Shown here: in pieces, positions 1 to 7,430 of the stretch | Layout of the letters: each line of letters begins with the position of its first letter | Position numbering within the stretch: the stretch's first letter is position 1 | From: Anaeromusa acidaminophila DSM 3853 | GTDB lineage: Bacteria; Bacillota; Negativicutes; Anaeromusales; Anaeromusaceae | Assembly: GCF_000374545.1 (NCBI RefSeq) | Contig: NZ_KB894608.1 | Coordinates: forward strand, 1 to 45,258 | Length of the DNA stretch: 45,258 bases | Direction: 5' to 3' | Notes under the pieces: model-generated | Databases searched by the model: none | The model's input: only the letters and a program-made list of their open reading frames with translations | What the model was told of the DNA's origin: nothing | Made by a program: the position numbers and the translations under genes

Positions 1-145
1 CTACACCCTTATATTTGCACAACGCTTTTAAGATATCTCTGATATCTACTTTTAGTTGGTTATAGATGATTTTTCTCCTATACTTGGGCGTAAATACTAC
101 GTGATACTTGCACATCCATTTTGTGTGTGCTAAGCTTTTGTCCAT
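1..145 (-). CDS. tnpA: IS200/IS605-family transposase TnpA, N-terminal part
   Basis: This is the first 48 codons of a small Y1 (HUH) transposase of the IS200 type, cut by the left edge of the window. The protein begins MDKSLAHTKW and continues through CKYHVVFTPKYRR and IIYNQL, the usual opening of IS200 TnpA. These single-strand transposases move the element by cutting at hairpins at its ends. The catalytic HUH and tyrosine motifs would lie in the missing part. The ATG at 145 follows a weak AGGTG that is buried in a leader hairpin. The matching C-terminal part of a TnpA gene, same strand, sits at the right edge of the window. Confidence 0.9.
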   Translation of the reverse strand, partial: MDKSLAHTKWMCKYHVVFTPKYRRKIIYNQLKVDIRDILKALCKYKGV

Positions 146-213
146 AGAAATTCACCTGCTTTCTTCTTTCTGATGGCTTGAACACTCATCAGTATAGCAG
201 TTGGTGAATTTCT
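146..213 (-). promoter_or_regulatory. tnpA leader hairpin covering the ribosome binding site
   Basis: Directly upstream of the tnpA ATG the arms 146-156 and 203-213 form a perfect 11-bp stem (AGAAATTCACC / GGTGAATTTCT). An inner stem lies at 170-175/187-192 (CTGATG/CATCAG). The only Shine-Dalgarno-like bases (AGGTG) are inside the outer stem. IS200 is known to limit transposase translation with such a leader. That it works the same way here is inference. Confidence 0.6.
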
Positions 214-252
214 TTTTGTTTAACTTTTTATCTCCACCCGTTTAACGGGTGG

Positions 253-505
253 TTTTTTGTTTCCGACGTTCCTTCGTCAACACGCTGAAGCGCATAATAA
301 AAACAAACAGCAGGCAATAACGCTCTCGGCTTACTTGTCGGCTGTTTGTTTTATAGTCGATATAACGCAAGAGCTTGCTTCGATTCCCCCGTAAGTCAGC
401 CTAACGCCATTCTTTGTGAGGAACGCAGCGACACGGCAATCTTCTTTACTAATATTCTCTCTGGATTTTCTCTGTTACTCTATGTGACGTTCTCCCGTTC
501 TCTAG
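253..505. other. Gene-free stretch between IS end and deacetylase gene
   Basis: No coding sequence is visible. The stretch holds a probable terminator for the deacetylase gene (300-352). At 452-505 a pyrimidine-rich block including TCTCTGTTACTCT resembles sequence at 4664-4715 and probably belongs to the same dispersed repeat family. Confidence 0.5.
296..352 (-). terminator. Probable terminator of the deacetylase operon
   Basis: Perfect 12-bp arms AAAACAAACAGC (300-311) and GCTGTTTGTTTT (341-352) enclose a 29-base loop. Read on the minus strand the stem ends in a run of U (TTTTTATT), as expected downstream of the gene that stops at 506. The long loop makes this less certain than a compact terminator. 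Confidence 0.5.
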
Positions 506-2407
506 CTAAGGCGCAGTAAAGGTCAGCACAGCTTCGCCCGCCGGAGCGCTTATCAGCACCTGGCCGCCTTGGATACGCCCCGGTCCGCTTTGCAACGTCC
601 AGTCCGCAGGAACCTCCAGCGGCAGCTCTTCCACCGCTTGCGGCAAACGCAGCCGCACCTGACGAAGCTGTCCCTGAACGAACACATCCGCCTCCGCCTC
701 ATCCCGCGCCTCCCACCAACGTCCATATTCTCCCAGCGAGCCAAACCAGGCCTTGTCTTTAAGAGCGTTTACAAGCCCTTGCTCAAAAGTCATTTTCTCC
801 TCTAACACGTTAGGATGAATTAGGATATTCAACAAGCCACCGTAGCGGGCGACCTTCGCACTCAGCGCCAGCGCTTTATCTAGACGCTTGTCCATTGGCG
901 AATCCAGTTCGTCTTCAATCGTAATCGGAAATTCGTATATCGATGTCTCACCTTGGCTGCCCCGAGAATAGTTTAGTTGAAAAGGCCGATGCGTTAATGC
1001 CGTATTAGCAGTCACATTCGAACTGTAACGATAACCGGTTGCCGCCAGAGCCTGGGGCAAAGTCAGCGGATTTTGCAGGTGTCCCGCCCGGAAAGACGTC
1101 ACGGCTACGCCTGTTCCTTGTTCTAACAAAAATTTACTGACCCGTAGTTCGCCCAGCACCGTGGCATTATGAATGGCGTACCTGCCGCTAATGAATGGCT
1201 GGTACGCAGGATATGTTTCCGTTCCGCTTCCTAAAGGCAGCGCCGCAAAAACATAAGAATGGCTGACTGTATGGCTTCCCAATTCCATGCCTAATTCAAT
1301 TAACTTGCGCAAATACGGCAGATACGCTTCATTAAAAAATATTGCATCATAGTAGTCGCGGATGTATTTGGTTTGGATAAAGTACGTCCCCCGAATCCCC
1401 ATAGATTTTTCATATTCCGCATATGCTACAGCATTGACTACTGATTTTGTAAAATCCACGTCATGCGTAAGCAAGACGGCAAGCCCCCTACCAGATGGAA
1501 CAGAACCAAAAAAGACGGCATTTTTTTCCGCATTCCTATATACTTCCTTCAGCCACTGCAGCAAGATATCCAAAGACGGCTCATATTCGTTTACATAGCT
1601 GCGCGCACTACTCTCAGCTCGACTGTTATAGCCTGTCAAAAGCCAATGCCCCAAGTCCAGCCCAACTGCATAAGCCGCCCCTCCGCCATAATTCTTACGA
1701 ATAATGGCTGCTTTGCCGTCTTCATACGCCGCTACAATCTTTCCTGTAGGAAAAAGAAAGCTATACGTCCCCAAGGCAGCTTCCGGCGTACTGCCATTTA
1801 TGGTCAGCGAAGTCTCTCGGACATCATCCAATACCCATGATAAAACGCCTTTTTGAAAAGCTAGGCTTTTCTGCTGCCGTGAAGGAATGGCTTCGGTAAA
1901 ACCAAACAGACTTTTCATGGAATTAGCCAACGGCTGCACCGCTACCAAGGTACCGCCGCTTTGCACATGCTTGGATAACGCTGCCGCCGCTTCCGGCGAA
2001 ACCGTACCGCCGGAAATCATGGGATACGCCAAAATCGCCTTGTGGCGCAACGCTTCCATGTAATCCTTCGTCATCCGAAAAGGAATGCCGGCGCTCTTTA
2101 AACCATGCGCCAGCCCCAGCCAATCCGACTTCTCATCGGTAACCAACACCGCAAGACGACTGCTATCTCCCTGCTCATAGCGTGCCCATTTTTCTTCCAC
2201 AGGCGCTACTGTACTAGCGCTGGTCGGACCAGTTACGCCAGGAGCTATATATAAATCAGCAGCGTCCACATGAAACGAACCGGAATTGTCAATTTGTCGC
2301 GGCTCTTTAGAATTGCTCGGTCCGACCTGGCCATATGCATCCGCCGTGCTCAAAGCAATAATCCAGAAAAACAAACAAGACGCCATAACTTTAGCAAATC
2401 GTTTCAT
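506..2407 (-). CDS. Exported polysaccharide deacetylase (NodB-fold) with large N-terminal domain
   Basis: The protein is 633 residues from an ATG with AAGGAGG five bases upstream. An ATG-like start 13 codons earlier has no such site. It opens with a signal-anchor (MKRFAKV then a hydrophobic run to ADAYG). Residues about 65-290 look like a glutamine-amidotransferase-like fold without a clear catalytic triad. The C-terminal half carries carbohydrate esterase family 4 motifs: THDVDF (metal and base Asp), GSHTVSHS (metal His pair), SFRAGH and the late ILIHP. Such enzymes remove acetyl groups from cell-surface or exopolysaccharide amino sugars. It lies 10 bases after the GH16-like gene, so the two are one operon and likely act on the same glycan. 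The substrate cannot be told. Confidence 0.75.
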   Translation of the reverse strand: MKRFAKVMASCLFFWIIALSTADAYGQVGPSNSKEPRQIDNSGSFHVDAADLYIAPGVTGPTSASTVAPVEEKWARYEQGDSSRLAVLVTDEKSDWLGLAHGLKSAGIPFRMTKDYMEALRHKAILAYPMISGGTVSPEAAAALSKHVQSGGTLVAVQPLANSMKSLFGFTEAIPSRQQKSLAFQKGVLSWVLDDVRETSLTINGSTPEAALGTYSFLFPTGKIVAAYEDGKAAIIRKNYGGGAAYAVGLDLGHWLLTGYNSRAESSARSYVNEYEPSLDILLQWLKEVYRNAEKNAVFFGSVPSGRGLAVLLTHDVDFTKSVVNAVAYAEYEKSMGIRGTYFIQTKYIRDYYDAIFFNEAYLPYLRKLIELGMELGSHTVSHSYVFAALPLGSGTETYPAYQPFISGRYAIHNATVLGELRVSKFLLEQGTGVAVTSFRAGHLQNPLTLPQALAATGYRYSSNVTANTALTHRPFQLNYSRGSQGETSIYEFPITIEDELDSPMDKRLDKALALSAKVARYGGLLNILIHPNVLEEKMTFEQGLVNALKDKAWFGSLGEYGRWWEARDEAEADVFVQGQLRQVRLRLPQAVEELPLEVPADWTLQSGPGRIQGGQVLISAPAGEAVLTFTAP

Positions 2408-2417
2408 CCTAGCCTCC

Positions 2418-3131
2418 TTACGGCCATGGCCGATACTGAAAACCATGAATTATCACTTCTACATTCTCGCCGTTATGCGGCTGCCTTCCTCCATAGAGCC
2501 ACAAATTCATACGCACCTGCAGATAGCGCCGTTCAAAAAGTGTTTCTCCTAAAACCGGCTTCTGGGGATACTGCCAGCGGGCAAAGACAGCTTCCTCGTC
2601 GCTGCGATGCCCGTATTGCCCGACAAATCGCACTTGCTCCGGCATCCAATCGATCCAATAGGTGCTGTAGCTTCCCTCTGGAAGCGAAAATCGAAAAGGC
2701 TGCGCCTCGTGCAAATCTTGCCGATATATACCGAACAAGCCATTAGAGTTTTTCGCCCTTCCCCAGCGCGCCACTTCCACATCCGCCTCCTCTAAACTGG
2801 AAGGATGGTACAAAAATAAGCCCAGCACTACCTGCGGGTCCAGCCGATCCAGTTCACCAATGACTTGAAACGAAAAGCGTCCATAGGAAAAATACTCCCG
2901 AGTGATCACTTCAGCGCAATACCAAAGGCCTCTCTTTTCCAATCGCAAATGCAAAGCGCCAGTTTCATCCACCCACGCCTGGCGAAAAGACCAATGATTT
3001 TTTCCCGGATAATCATAGCCGTCCTTCACCTGCCATTGATAGCCAGCAAAGGACAATGCCGCTGCAGCCCAAACGCTGGCTGGCCAAACTAACACCAAGG
3101 CCAAGTAGACAAAGACGAGCTTTTTTCTCAT
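2418..3131 (-). CDS. Exported GH16-type beta-glycanase-like protein
   Basis: The protein is 237 residues with a clear signal peptide (MRKKLVFVYL... cleaved near VWAAA). I chose the ATG at 3131 because AAGGAGAAGG precedes it and the signal peptide begins there. A beta-jelly-roll glycanase pattern is visible: an edge motif FSYGRFSFQV near residue 85, then the ExDxE catalytic motif of family 16 at E115-A-D117-V-E119, then YWIDWMPEQVRF. In GH16 the first Glu is the nucleophile and the last the acid/base, so the site looks intact. Typical substrates are beta-1,3/1,4-glucans, agar-like polymers or capsule. It is the first gene of an operon with the deacetylase and is transcribed away from the GGDEF gene at 3353. 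Confidence 0.7.
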   Translation of the reverse strand: MRKKLVFVYLALVLVWPASVWAAAALSFAGYQWQVKDGYDYPGKNHWSFRQAWVDETGALHLRLEKRGLWYCAEVITREYFSYGRFSFQVIGELDRLDPQVVLGLFLYHPSSLEEADVEVARWGRAKNSNGLFGIYRQDLHEAQPFRFSLPEGSYSTYWIDWMPEQVRFVGQYGHRSDEEAVFARWQYPQKPVLGETLFERRYLQVRMNLWLYGGRQPHNGENVEVIIHGFQYRPWP

Positions 3132-3308
3132 AGCCTTCTCCTTTGCAGACACAAGTCGGTGAGCAAAAAAAGGATTATTGTGTTGATACAGTTCGCGCCC
3201 AAACAAGAGGTTCCTGCTATAGAAAGCCAATTTAACAAAACAGCGACTATCCAAAGACTTCGAATTCCGCAAATTTTCACCAAAGTCTTTTATGAGGCTT
3301 CTATTTTT

Positions 3309-3317
3309 GCTATGATA
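3309..3317 (+). promoter_or_regulatory. Extended -10 promoter for the PAS-GGDEF gene
   Basis: TGCTATGAT is an extended -10 element about 35 bases before the TTG start. The divergent spacer 3132-3352 also holds an inverted repeat AAAGACTT (3253-3260) / AAGTCTTT (3283-3290), a possible operator shared by the two divergent units. No clear -35 box is present. Confidence 0.4.
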
Positions 3318-3352
3318 GATATGGATAGATCTAGGCAAAGGAGACTTGCGAC

Positions 3353-4438
3353 TTGTTACAGAAAGAACAGCAGTCCATTACCCTCTTTACCGTCTTCGTT
3401 CTGTCCGGCATTTGGGCCGGCGTCATCTTCTTTACATACCAAGAAAGTCAAGTGGTCAAAGAAGCCTTCTCCGAGCGTCGTTCCCTCTATTACATAGCAG
3501 CCACTGTATTCAGTGCGCTGCTGCTTAGTTACGCCATTTACCTAATTCGCAGCAAAAAACAGGCGTTGCTTTTGGCGGAAGCCAAGGAAGAACAGGAACA
3601 GCTGCTGCGGCTGTACGCCAGTAAACTCCCGGATCCGTGCTTCATTATTGCCGAAGACGGCACCTATATGGACATCATCGGCCCGGAAGACAAGCTGTTT
3701 ATTTTCACGGCGGAGCAGGCTATCGGGCGAAACCTTGGCGATTTTTATCCTCCTCGGGAAGTGCAGGAAGTGTTAGAAGTCATTCGACGCACCATTGAAA
3801 GCGGCGAACCGCAGGTGACGGAATATACGCCGCAGTTTCCCTTTGGCGGCACCCGTTGCTTTGAAGTGCGAACCTCTCCCATCGACCGATTGGTAGAGGA
3901 AAAAAGAGTGGCCATGATGGTAGTCATTGATATTACCAGCCGCAAGCAAGCGTTGGAGCACATTCAGTTCATGACGGACCATGATTCTGTTACAGGCCTC
4001 TTAAACCGCAGCCGTTTTGAGAAAGAATTGCTGCGTCTTACCGCCCCTGGCTTGCCCACAAGCCTTATTGTCTTTGACATCCACGGTCTGCGCAGCATCA
4101 ACAATGCCTTCGGCTATCAAGCCGGCAATGATCTCTTGCTGGCGCTGGCGCACGTCCTCAAGCAAGTCGGCGGCAAACACTTTATTCTGGGCCGCATCGG
4201 CGACGACGAATTAGCCGCCATTCTGCCGGAAAGCGACGCCACCGCCTTAGAAGCCTACCGCAGCGCGGTATTGGCTCAAATCGAGCTGTACAACCAGTTG
4301 CATCCGGAACCGGCCTTATCGGTTCTTATAGGACAGGCCTTCTCTAACGGCACAACCAATCCAAGCCTGCTTTTACGCACAGCCGATGAAGCCATACTCC
4401 AACAAAAACAGGTGTTACTCTGCCGCCCACGAGACTAG
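3353..4438 (+). CDS. Membrane PAS-GGDEF protein with degenerate GGDEF motif
   Basis: The protein is 361 residues from a TTG start with AAAGGAG nine bases upstream. Two membrane helices (about 10-28 and 46-64) are followed by a short coiled linker, a PAS domain (about 85-200) and a GGDEF domain (about 205-355). The signature is RIGDDEL at 281-287 instead of RxGGDEF: the second Gly is Asp and the last Phe is Leu. No RxxD inhibitory site is visible. Second-glycine changes usually weaken or abolish diguanylate cyclase activity, so it may bind GTP or act as a partner rather than make c-di-GMP. The gene is alone in its unit and diverges from the glycanase operon. Confidence 0.8.
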   Translation: MLQKEQQSITLFTVFVLSGIWAGVIFFTYQESQVVKEAFSERRSLYYIAATVFSALLLSYAIYLIRSKKQALLLAEAKEEQEQLLRLYASKLPDPCFIIAEDGTYMDIIGPEDKLFIFTAEQAIGRNLGDFYPPREVQEVLEVIRRTIESGEPQVTEYTPQFPFGGTRCFEVRTSPIDRLVEEKRVAMMVVIDITSRKQALEHIQFMTDHDSVTGLLNRSRFEKELLRLTAPGLPTSLIVFDIHGLRSINNAFGYQAGNDLLLALAHVLKQVGGKHFILGRIGDDELAAILPESDATALEAYRSAVLAQIELYNQLHPEPALSVLIGQAFSNGTTNPSLLLRTADEAILQQKQVLLCRPRD

Positions 4439-4715
4439 GATTGAACCGGAGCACGGAATACGGCTTTTGAACAGGAGTAGAGGGAGTAAAGTGAGGGCTA
4501 CGGAACAGGATTGAACAAGAGAATCGGCGACGGCGCTGGATGCGCCTAGGGTCGGTTGCGCCATGGATGGCATGGCAACCGACATCTATAAAGGGCTCGC
4601 ATGAGACCTCTGGAAATAGAATATTGAACAGGAGTACGACGGTGCCAGAAGCACCTATTATGTTCTCTCTGTTTCCTCTGGCCTTTCCTCTGTTACTCTG
4701 TGCGAATCGTATCTC
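4439..4715. repeat. Structured intergenic repeat cluster (family R1)
   Basis: No gene is visible. Variants of GAACAAGAG occur at 4443, 4469, 4513 and 4625, with GAGGGAGTAAAGTGAGGGCTAC between them. Similar blocks lie at 7236-7326 and 18332-18439. Three hairpins follow: GGCGC/GCGCC (4533-4547), GTCGGTTGCGCCATG/CATGGCAACCGAC (4551-4583) and GGTGC/GCACC (4641-4655). None is followed by a T-run, so they do not look like terminators. Confidence 0.55.
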
Positions 4716-4829
4716 TTGTGTTGAGGTTACACTTTAATTCTCTAATTCTAGTATTTTATTATTTTTTGATACATTGTTATAAAATCAGTCGTTGTTTTCT
4801 GTTGTTTTTTGTCTTTTGTATTCTTTTCG

Positions 4830-4859
4830 TTGACAGATTGCACGCCCCTGCGATACAAT
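4830..4859 (+). promoter_or_regulatory. Strong sigma-70 promoter for a short transcript
   Basis: A consensus TTGACA (4830-4835) and TACAAT (4854-4859) are separated by 18 bases. The next annotated gene on either side is not served by this promoter: the plus-strand unit ends at terminators at 4917-4999 with no credible coding sequence. Confidence 0.65.
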
Positions 4860-4865
4860 TTAACC

Positions 4866-4957
4866 ATCGTCGATTCGGAATTGTCCGCCAACAATTCGCG
4901 AACTCGACCCATGAAGAGTTAGACAAGCAGCGCAAGGCTGTTTGTCTAACTTTTTTT
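4866..4957 (+). ncRNA. Candidate small RNA (about 90 nt)
   Basis: A strong promoter is followed after about 6 bases by a compact structured segment and an intrinsic terminator. The body contains the arms GAATTGT (4877-4883) and ACAATTC (4890-4896), flanked by TTCG and CGAA, which extend the stem. It ends in the terminator stem GTTAGACAA...TTGTCTAAC with seven T. No ribosome binding site plus reading frame fits inside. I do not recognise it as 6S RNA, a c-di-GMP riboswitch or any other known family. Confidence 0.5.
4917..4957 (+). terminator. Intrinsic terminator of the candidate small RNA
   Basis: The stem GTTAGACAAGCAGC / GCTGTTTGTCTAAC is 14 bp with one G-U pair and a 5-base loop, followed by TTTTTTT at 4951-4957. 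Confidence 0.8.
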
Positions 4958-4963
4958 ATATGC

Positions 4964-4999
4964 AAAGGAGTTGCGCCAGGAAGCACAACTCCTTTTTTT
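4964..4999. terminator. Second terminator before the convergent cyclase gene
   Basis: AAAGGAGTTG (4964-4973) pairs with CAACTCCTTT, followed by a run of seven T ending at 4999. It backs up the preceding terminator on the plus strand. It may also help end the minus-strand cyclase transcript, which stops coding at 5028. Confidence 0.65.
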
Positions 5000-5027
5000 A
5001 AACCGTTGCTTACTTATAATGATTCGC

Positions 5028-7127
5028 TCATTCCGCTCTCTTTTGCGTATAATAGAAAAACTCTTGGTCATCGTGGATCATATGATTCGTAATGATATCA
5101 TCAATGAAAAAAGAACAAAACGCAAAGGAACTAATTTTTTCAGCTACATAGTCTTCTTGTAGTTTAGCTGCTTTCGCAAGTAAGGTTTTATGGATTCTTT
5201 CATGTTCTTTTACATCTGGATATCCGATTTCCTCCAATATTTGTTCTTCGCTTTCAAAATGCTTTACAATTTCTCCGACTAAATTAACCATTAGCGAAAT
5301 TATCATTTTCCGATCCGGCTCCGGCTGCAAAGCATAATAAAAGTACTCGCTGGCCAAATTCACAAGAGCTTTATGTTGGCTATCGATTGTCGCTTCACCG
5401 CTATTCCATTCATCTCTCCATTCCACGTTCATTGACGCAACAGGAGCTAGCTTAGGGATATAGCAGACAACTCTATTTCTTCCTAATTTTTTAGCTCGAT
5501 ACAGCATTTCATCGGTTCGTTTATACCAAGATAAAAAATCTTCTTCTGCCTTTTTTTCGCTAACTCCCAGACTTGCGGTAACGTGACCGGCTATCGGATG
5601 CCTGGCGGTGTCCATAGCCACTCGGATTTTTTCCGCGGCACTTTCGGCTTCAATAATATTAGTGTGAGGCATTAAAACAAGGAATTCTTCTCCTCCAATG
5701 CGGAAAAAATGATCCGCGCTTCGAATAACCTTCTTAACCGTTTGCGCTGTTTGAATTAAAACCTCGTCTCCAATTGGGTGCCCCCATGTGTCATTTACTT
5801 TCTTAAAGTGATCAAGATCAAATAAAATCATGGCTAAGGATTCCTCATAACGTTCCGCATGAGCAATCAATTTTACCACTTCTTGTTCAAGCATTTGTCG
5901 GTTATATAGCCCAGTTAAGCAGTCTTGCGTCGCTAGTTTTTCATTCTGCGCTTTTAGCTCCTGCGTTTCTTTTAGGCTTGTATACAGCATTTTCACACCT
6001 TGCGTCAACAAGCCGATTTCATCTTTCCGCTTCAATTCTTCTTCTAACGGAATAACCGGTCTGCCATCTACAATGCTTTTTAACGCCCCGATAATTCGTT
6101 CTAAGGGGGCAAATAAACGCACTCGAAAATATACCAATGTAAAAAGAGCAAATCCCACTGCCAGGAAAAATTGCAGCGTCGCCCGCTCTAGTTGTTCTTC
6201 CGCTCTACTTTCTAAAGCGTCAACCGATCGAGCCGTTTCGCGGTTCACTTCGCGGATTAATTCAAAAATAGAATCAAAGGCTTTTACCGATAAATCAGCC
6301 AAACGGGCTGCATCAGAGCTTGTTGCGCTCCCATTCATTGTTTTTTGCAATACTTCATTTTGAAAAGGTCTATAGGTTTTATAATAATCATTGTACACTC
6401 TGTCTTTCTTTTCGGTCAGTTCCGCACGATTGATGTCAAAGACACTTTTTTCAATACCACTCCAAATGTAATCGGCTTTTGAACGATATTCAATAAAGTT
6501 CTCATATTCGCTTGGAGATAACTTCTTGCCTTGATTGACCACGGAAGTTAGTGTGCTCGCACTAGAACCGCTAAAAAGACGAAACTCAACACAATCAAGC
6601 TGAAAATGGTGATAAAAGTCAAAAAAACCGATTTCACTTGTTGGTTTTTCCAGTTCTTCAATGACTTGTTTTATGTGAAAAATGATCAAAGTCGACTCAT
6701 TAAACCAGGTAGTCCGAAACGAAATGTCTCGATCCGCTAAATTTAGCGAAGCTTGCACATCTGCATTCGATCGTAATTGCTTCAATTGATTATGCTTTTT
6801 TTTTAAGTTTTCCGCTTCTTCGGGGTTAAGAGAAGCAAGTCGATTAATTCCATCACTCAAAGAAGTATCAACCTGCCTTCTTCGCTCGGTAATGAAAATA
6901 CGATTTGCTTCGCTAAGCGGCGTTTTTGACGTTAGCACAACATTAGTTCGTCCACGTTCAAAAGCAAGCGCTTCTAGCGTAGAAAACAGAAACATACTGC
7001 ACTCGTTAATAGTCTCAATTTCTTTTGCTTTTTCCTTCTTCTCTATGACATCCACAAGCATAAAGGCGGAAGTAGAAATCAAGATCACGTTCACTAATAA
7101 AATACAGATTAGCAGTCTTCTTTGCAA
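5028..7127 (-). CDS. Diguanylate cyclase with C-terminal hemerythrin oxygen-sensing domain
   Basis: The protein is 699 residues. I prefer the TTG at 7127, which has GGAGG four bases upstream; a GTG eight codons earlier overlaps its only purine tract. Order: membrane helix (5-27), a mostly helical periplasmic domain with ERGRTNVVL resembling nitrate/nitrite-sensing NIT domains, second helix (about 318-336), HAMP (338-390), GGDEF (395-560) and bacteriohemerythrin (570-695). The cyclase signature GGEEF (478-482) is intact, with an RxxD product-inhibition site (RSAD, 469-472). The hemerythrin di-iron ligands are all visible: H585, H623, E627, H642, H646, H682, D687. It should make c-di-GMP from GTP under joint control of an external ligand and O2 or redox state. 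It is a single-gene unit, convergent with the candidate small RNA. Confidence 0.9.
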   Translation of the reverse strand: MQRRLLICILLVNVILISTSAFMLVDVIEKKEKAKEIETINECSMFLFSTLEALAFERGRTNVVLTSKTPLSEANRIFITERRRQVDTSLSDGINRLASLNPEEAENLKKKHNQLKQLRSNADVQASLNLADRDISFRTTWFNESTLIIFHIKQVIEELEKPTSEIGFFDFYHHFQLDCVEFRLFSGSSASTLTSVVNQGKKLSPSEYENFIEYRSKADYIWSGIEKSVFDINRAELTEKKDRVYNDYYKTYRPFQNEVLQKTMNGSATSSDAARLADLSVKAFDSIFELIREVNRETARSVDALESRAEEQLERATLQFFLAVGFALFTLVYFRVRLFAPLERIIGALKSIVDGRPVIPLEEELKRKDEIGLLTQGVKMLYTSLKETQELKAQNEKLATQDCLTGLYNRQMLEQEVVKLIAHAERYEESLAMILFDLDHFKKVNDTWGHPIGDEVLIQTAQTVKKVIRSADHFFRIGGEEFLVLMPHTNIIEAESAAEKIRVAMDTARHPIAGHVTASLGVSEKKAEEDFLSWYKRTDEMLYRAKKLGRNRVVCYIPKLAPVASMNVEWRDEWNSGEATIDSQHKALVNLASEYFYYALQPEPDRKMIISLMVNLVGEIVKHFESEEQILEEIGYPDVKEHERIHKTLLAKAAKLQEDYVAEKISSFAFCSFFIDDIITNHMIHDDQEFFYYTQKRAE

Positions 7128-7235
7128 AGAACCTCCAATAATAGCAACCACCTTCTTAACGAATTTTATAAGTTTCTATTTCTCTCATTGTTAACTGAAC
7201 TCCTTTTTCGTAAAGAATATTACGAAAATACTCTT

Positions 7236-7326
7236 TGCGTACCCTCCCTCTACTCTTGTCAAAACTCATACCCCGTAACCCTCATTCGTACCCTCTCATG
7301 ACTCCGGTTCTCTTGTTCAATCCCGT
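7236..7326 (-). repeat. Dispersed repeat R1, inverted copy
   Basis: Read on the minus strand it runs GAACAAGAG, GGAGTCATGAGAGGGTAC, then ATGAGGGTTACGG and TATG. This matches the copy at 18332-18385 base for base in most positions. A second shorter unit ACAAGAGTAGAGGGAGGGTAC follows. Confidence 0.65.
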
Positions 7327-7343
7327 CTTCCCTCGCACCCCTC

Positions 7344-7372
7344 TTGGTATGAATTGGTTTTCATGCTAAAAT
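7344..7372 (+). promoter_or_regulatory. Promoter of prfC
   Basis: TTGGTA (7344-7349) and TAAAAT (7367-7372) are spaced by 17 bases, with TG of an extended -10 before the latter. It lies about 60 bases before the prfC start. Confidence 0.55.
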
Positions 7373-7430
7373 GGAGGGACCGACAAATAGCAAGTAGTTG
7401 CTGATTTATATACATGGAGGTACATTAACT

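Larger units (their letters stand above)
1..252 (-). mobile_element. IS200/IS605-type element, left end (partial)
   Basis: The region holds the start of tnpA, its structured leader, and an end hairpin at 234-252 (CCACCCG, loop TTTAA, CGGGTGG). The right-edge element carries an almost identical hairpin at 45020-45038 (CCGCCCG/CGGGCGG with the same loop). Such subterminal hairpins are what IS200/IS605 TnpA recognises. The outer boundary is not certain, because these elements make no target duplication. Confidence 0.75.
7128..7430. other. Divergent intergenic region with inverted R1 repeat and prfC promoter
   Basis: There is no gene. The stretch 7236-7326 is a reverse-complement copy of repeat R1, and the prfC promoter follows at 7344-7372. 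Confidence 0.6.

Noticed and set aside
1463-1840. Frame of 125 codons on the plus strand
   Set aside because: It is the antisense of the deacetylase coding region and has no supporting start signals.
4866-4957. Cyclic-di-GMP (GEMM) riboswitch, expected from the neighbouring genes
   Set aside because: Neither the GEMM-I core with its tetraloop receptor nor the class II pattern is present, and no gene follows in the right direction.
4700-5092. Open frame of 130 codons on the plus strand across the intergenic region
   Set aside because: It crosses the small-RNA promoter and two terminators, has no ribosome binding site and reads as low-complexity hydrophobic sequence.
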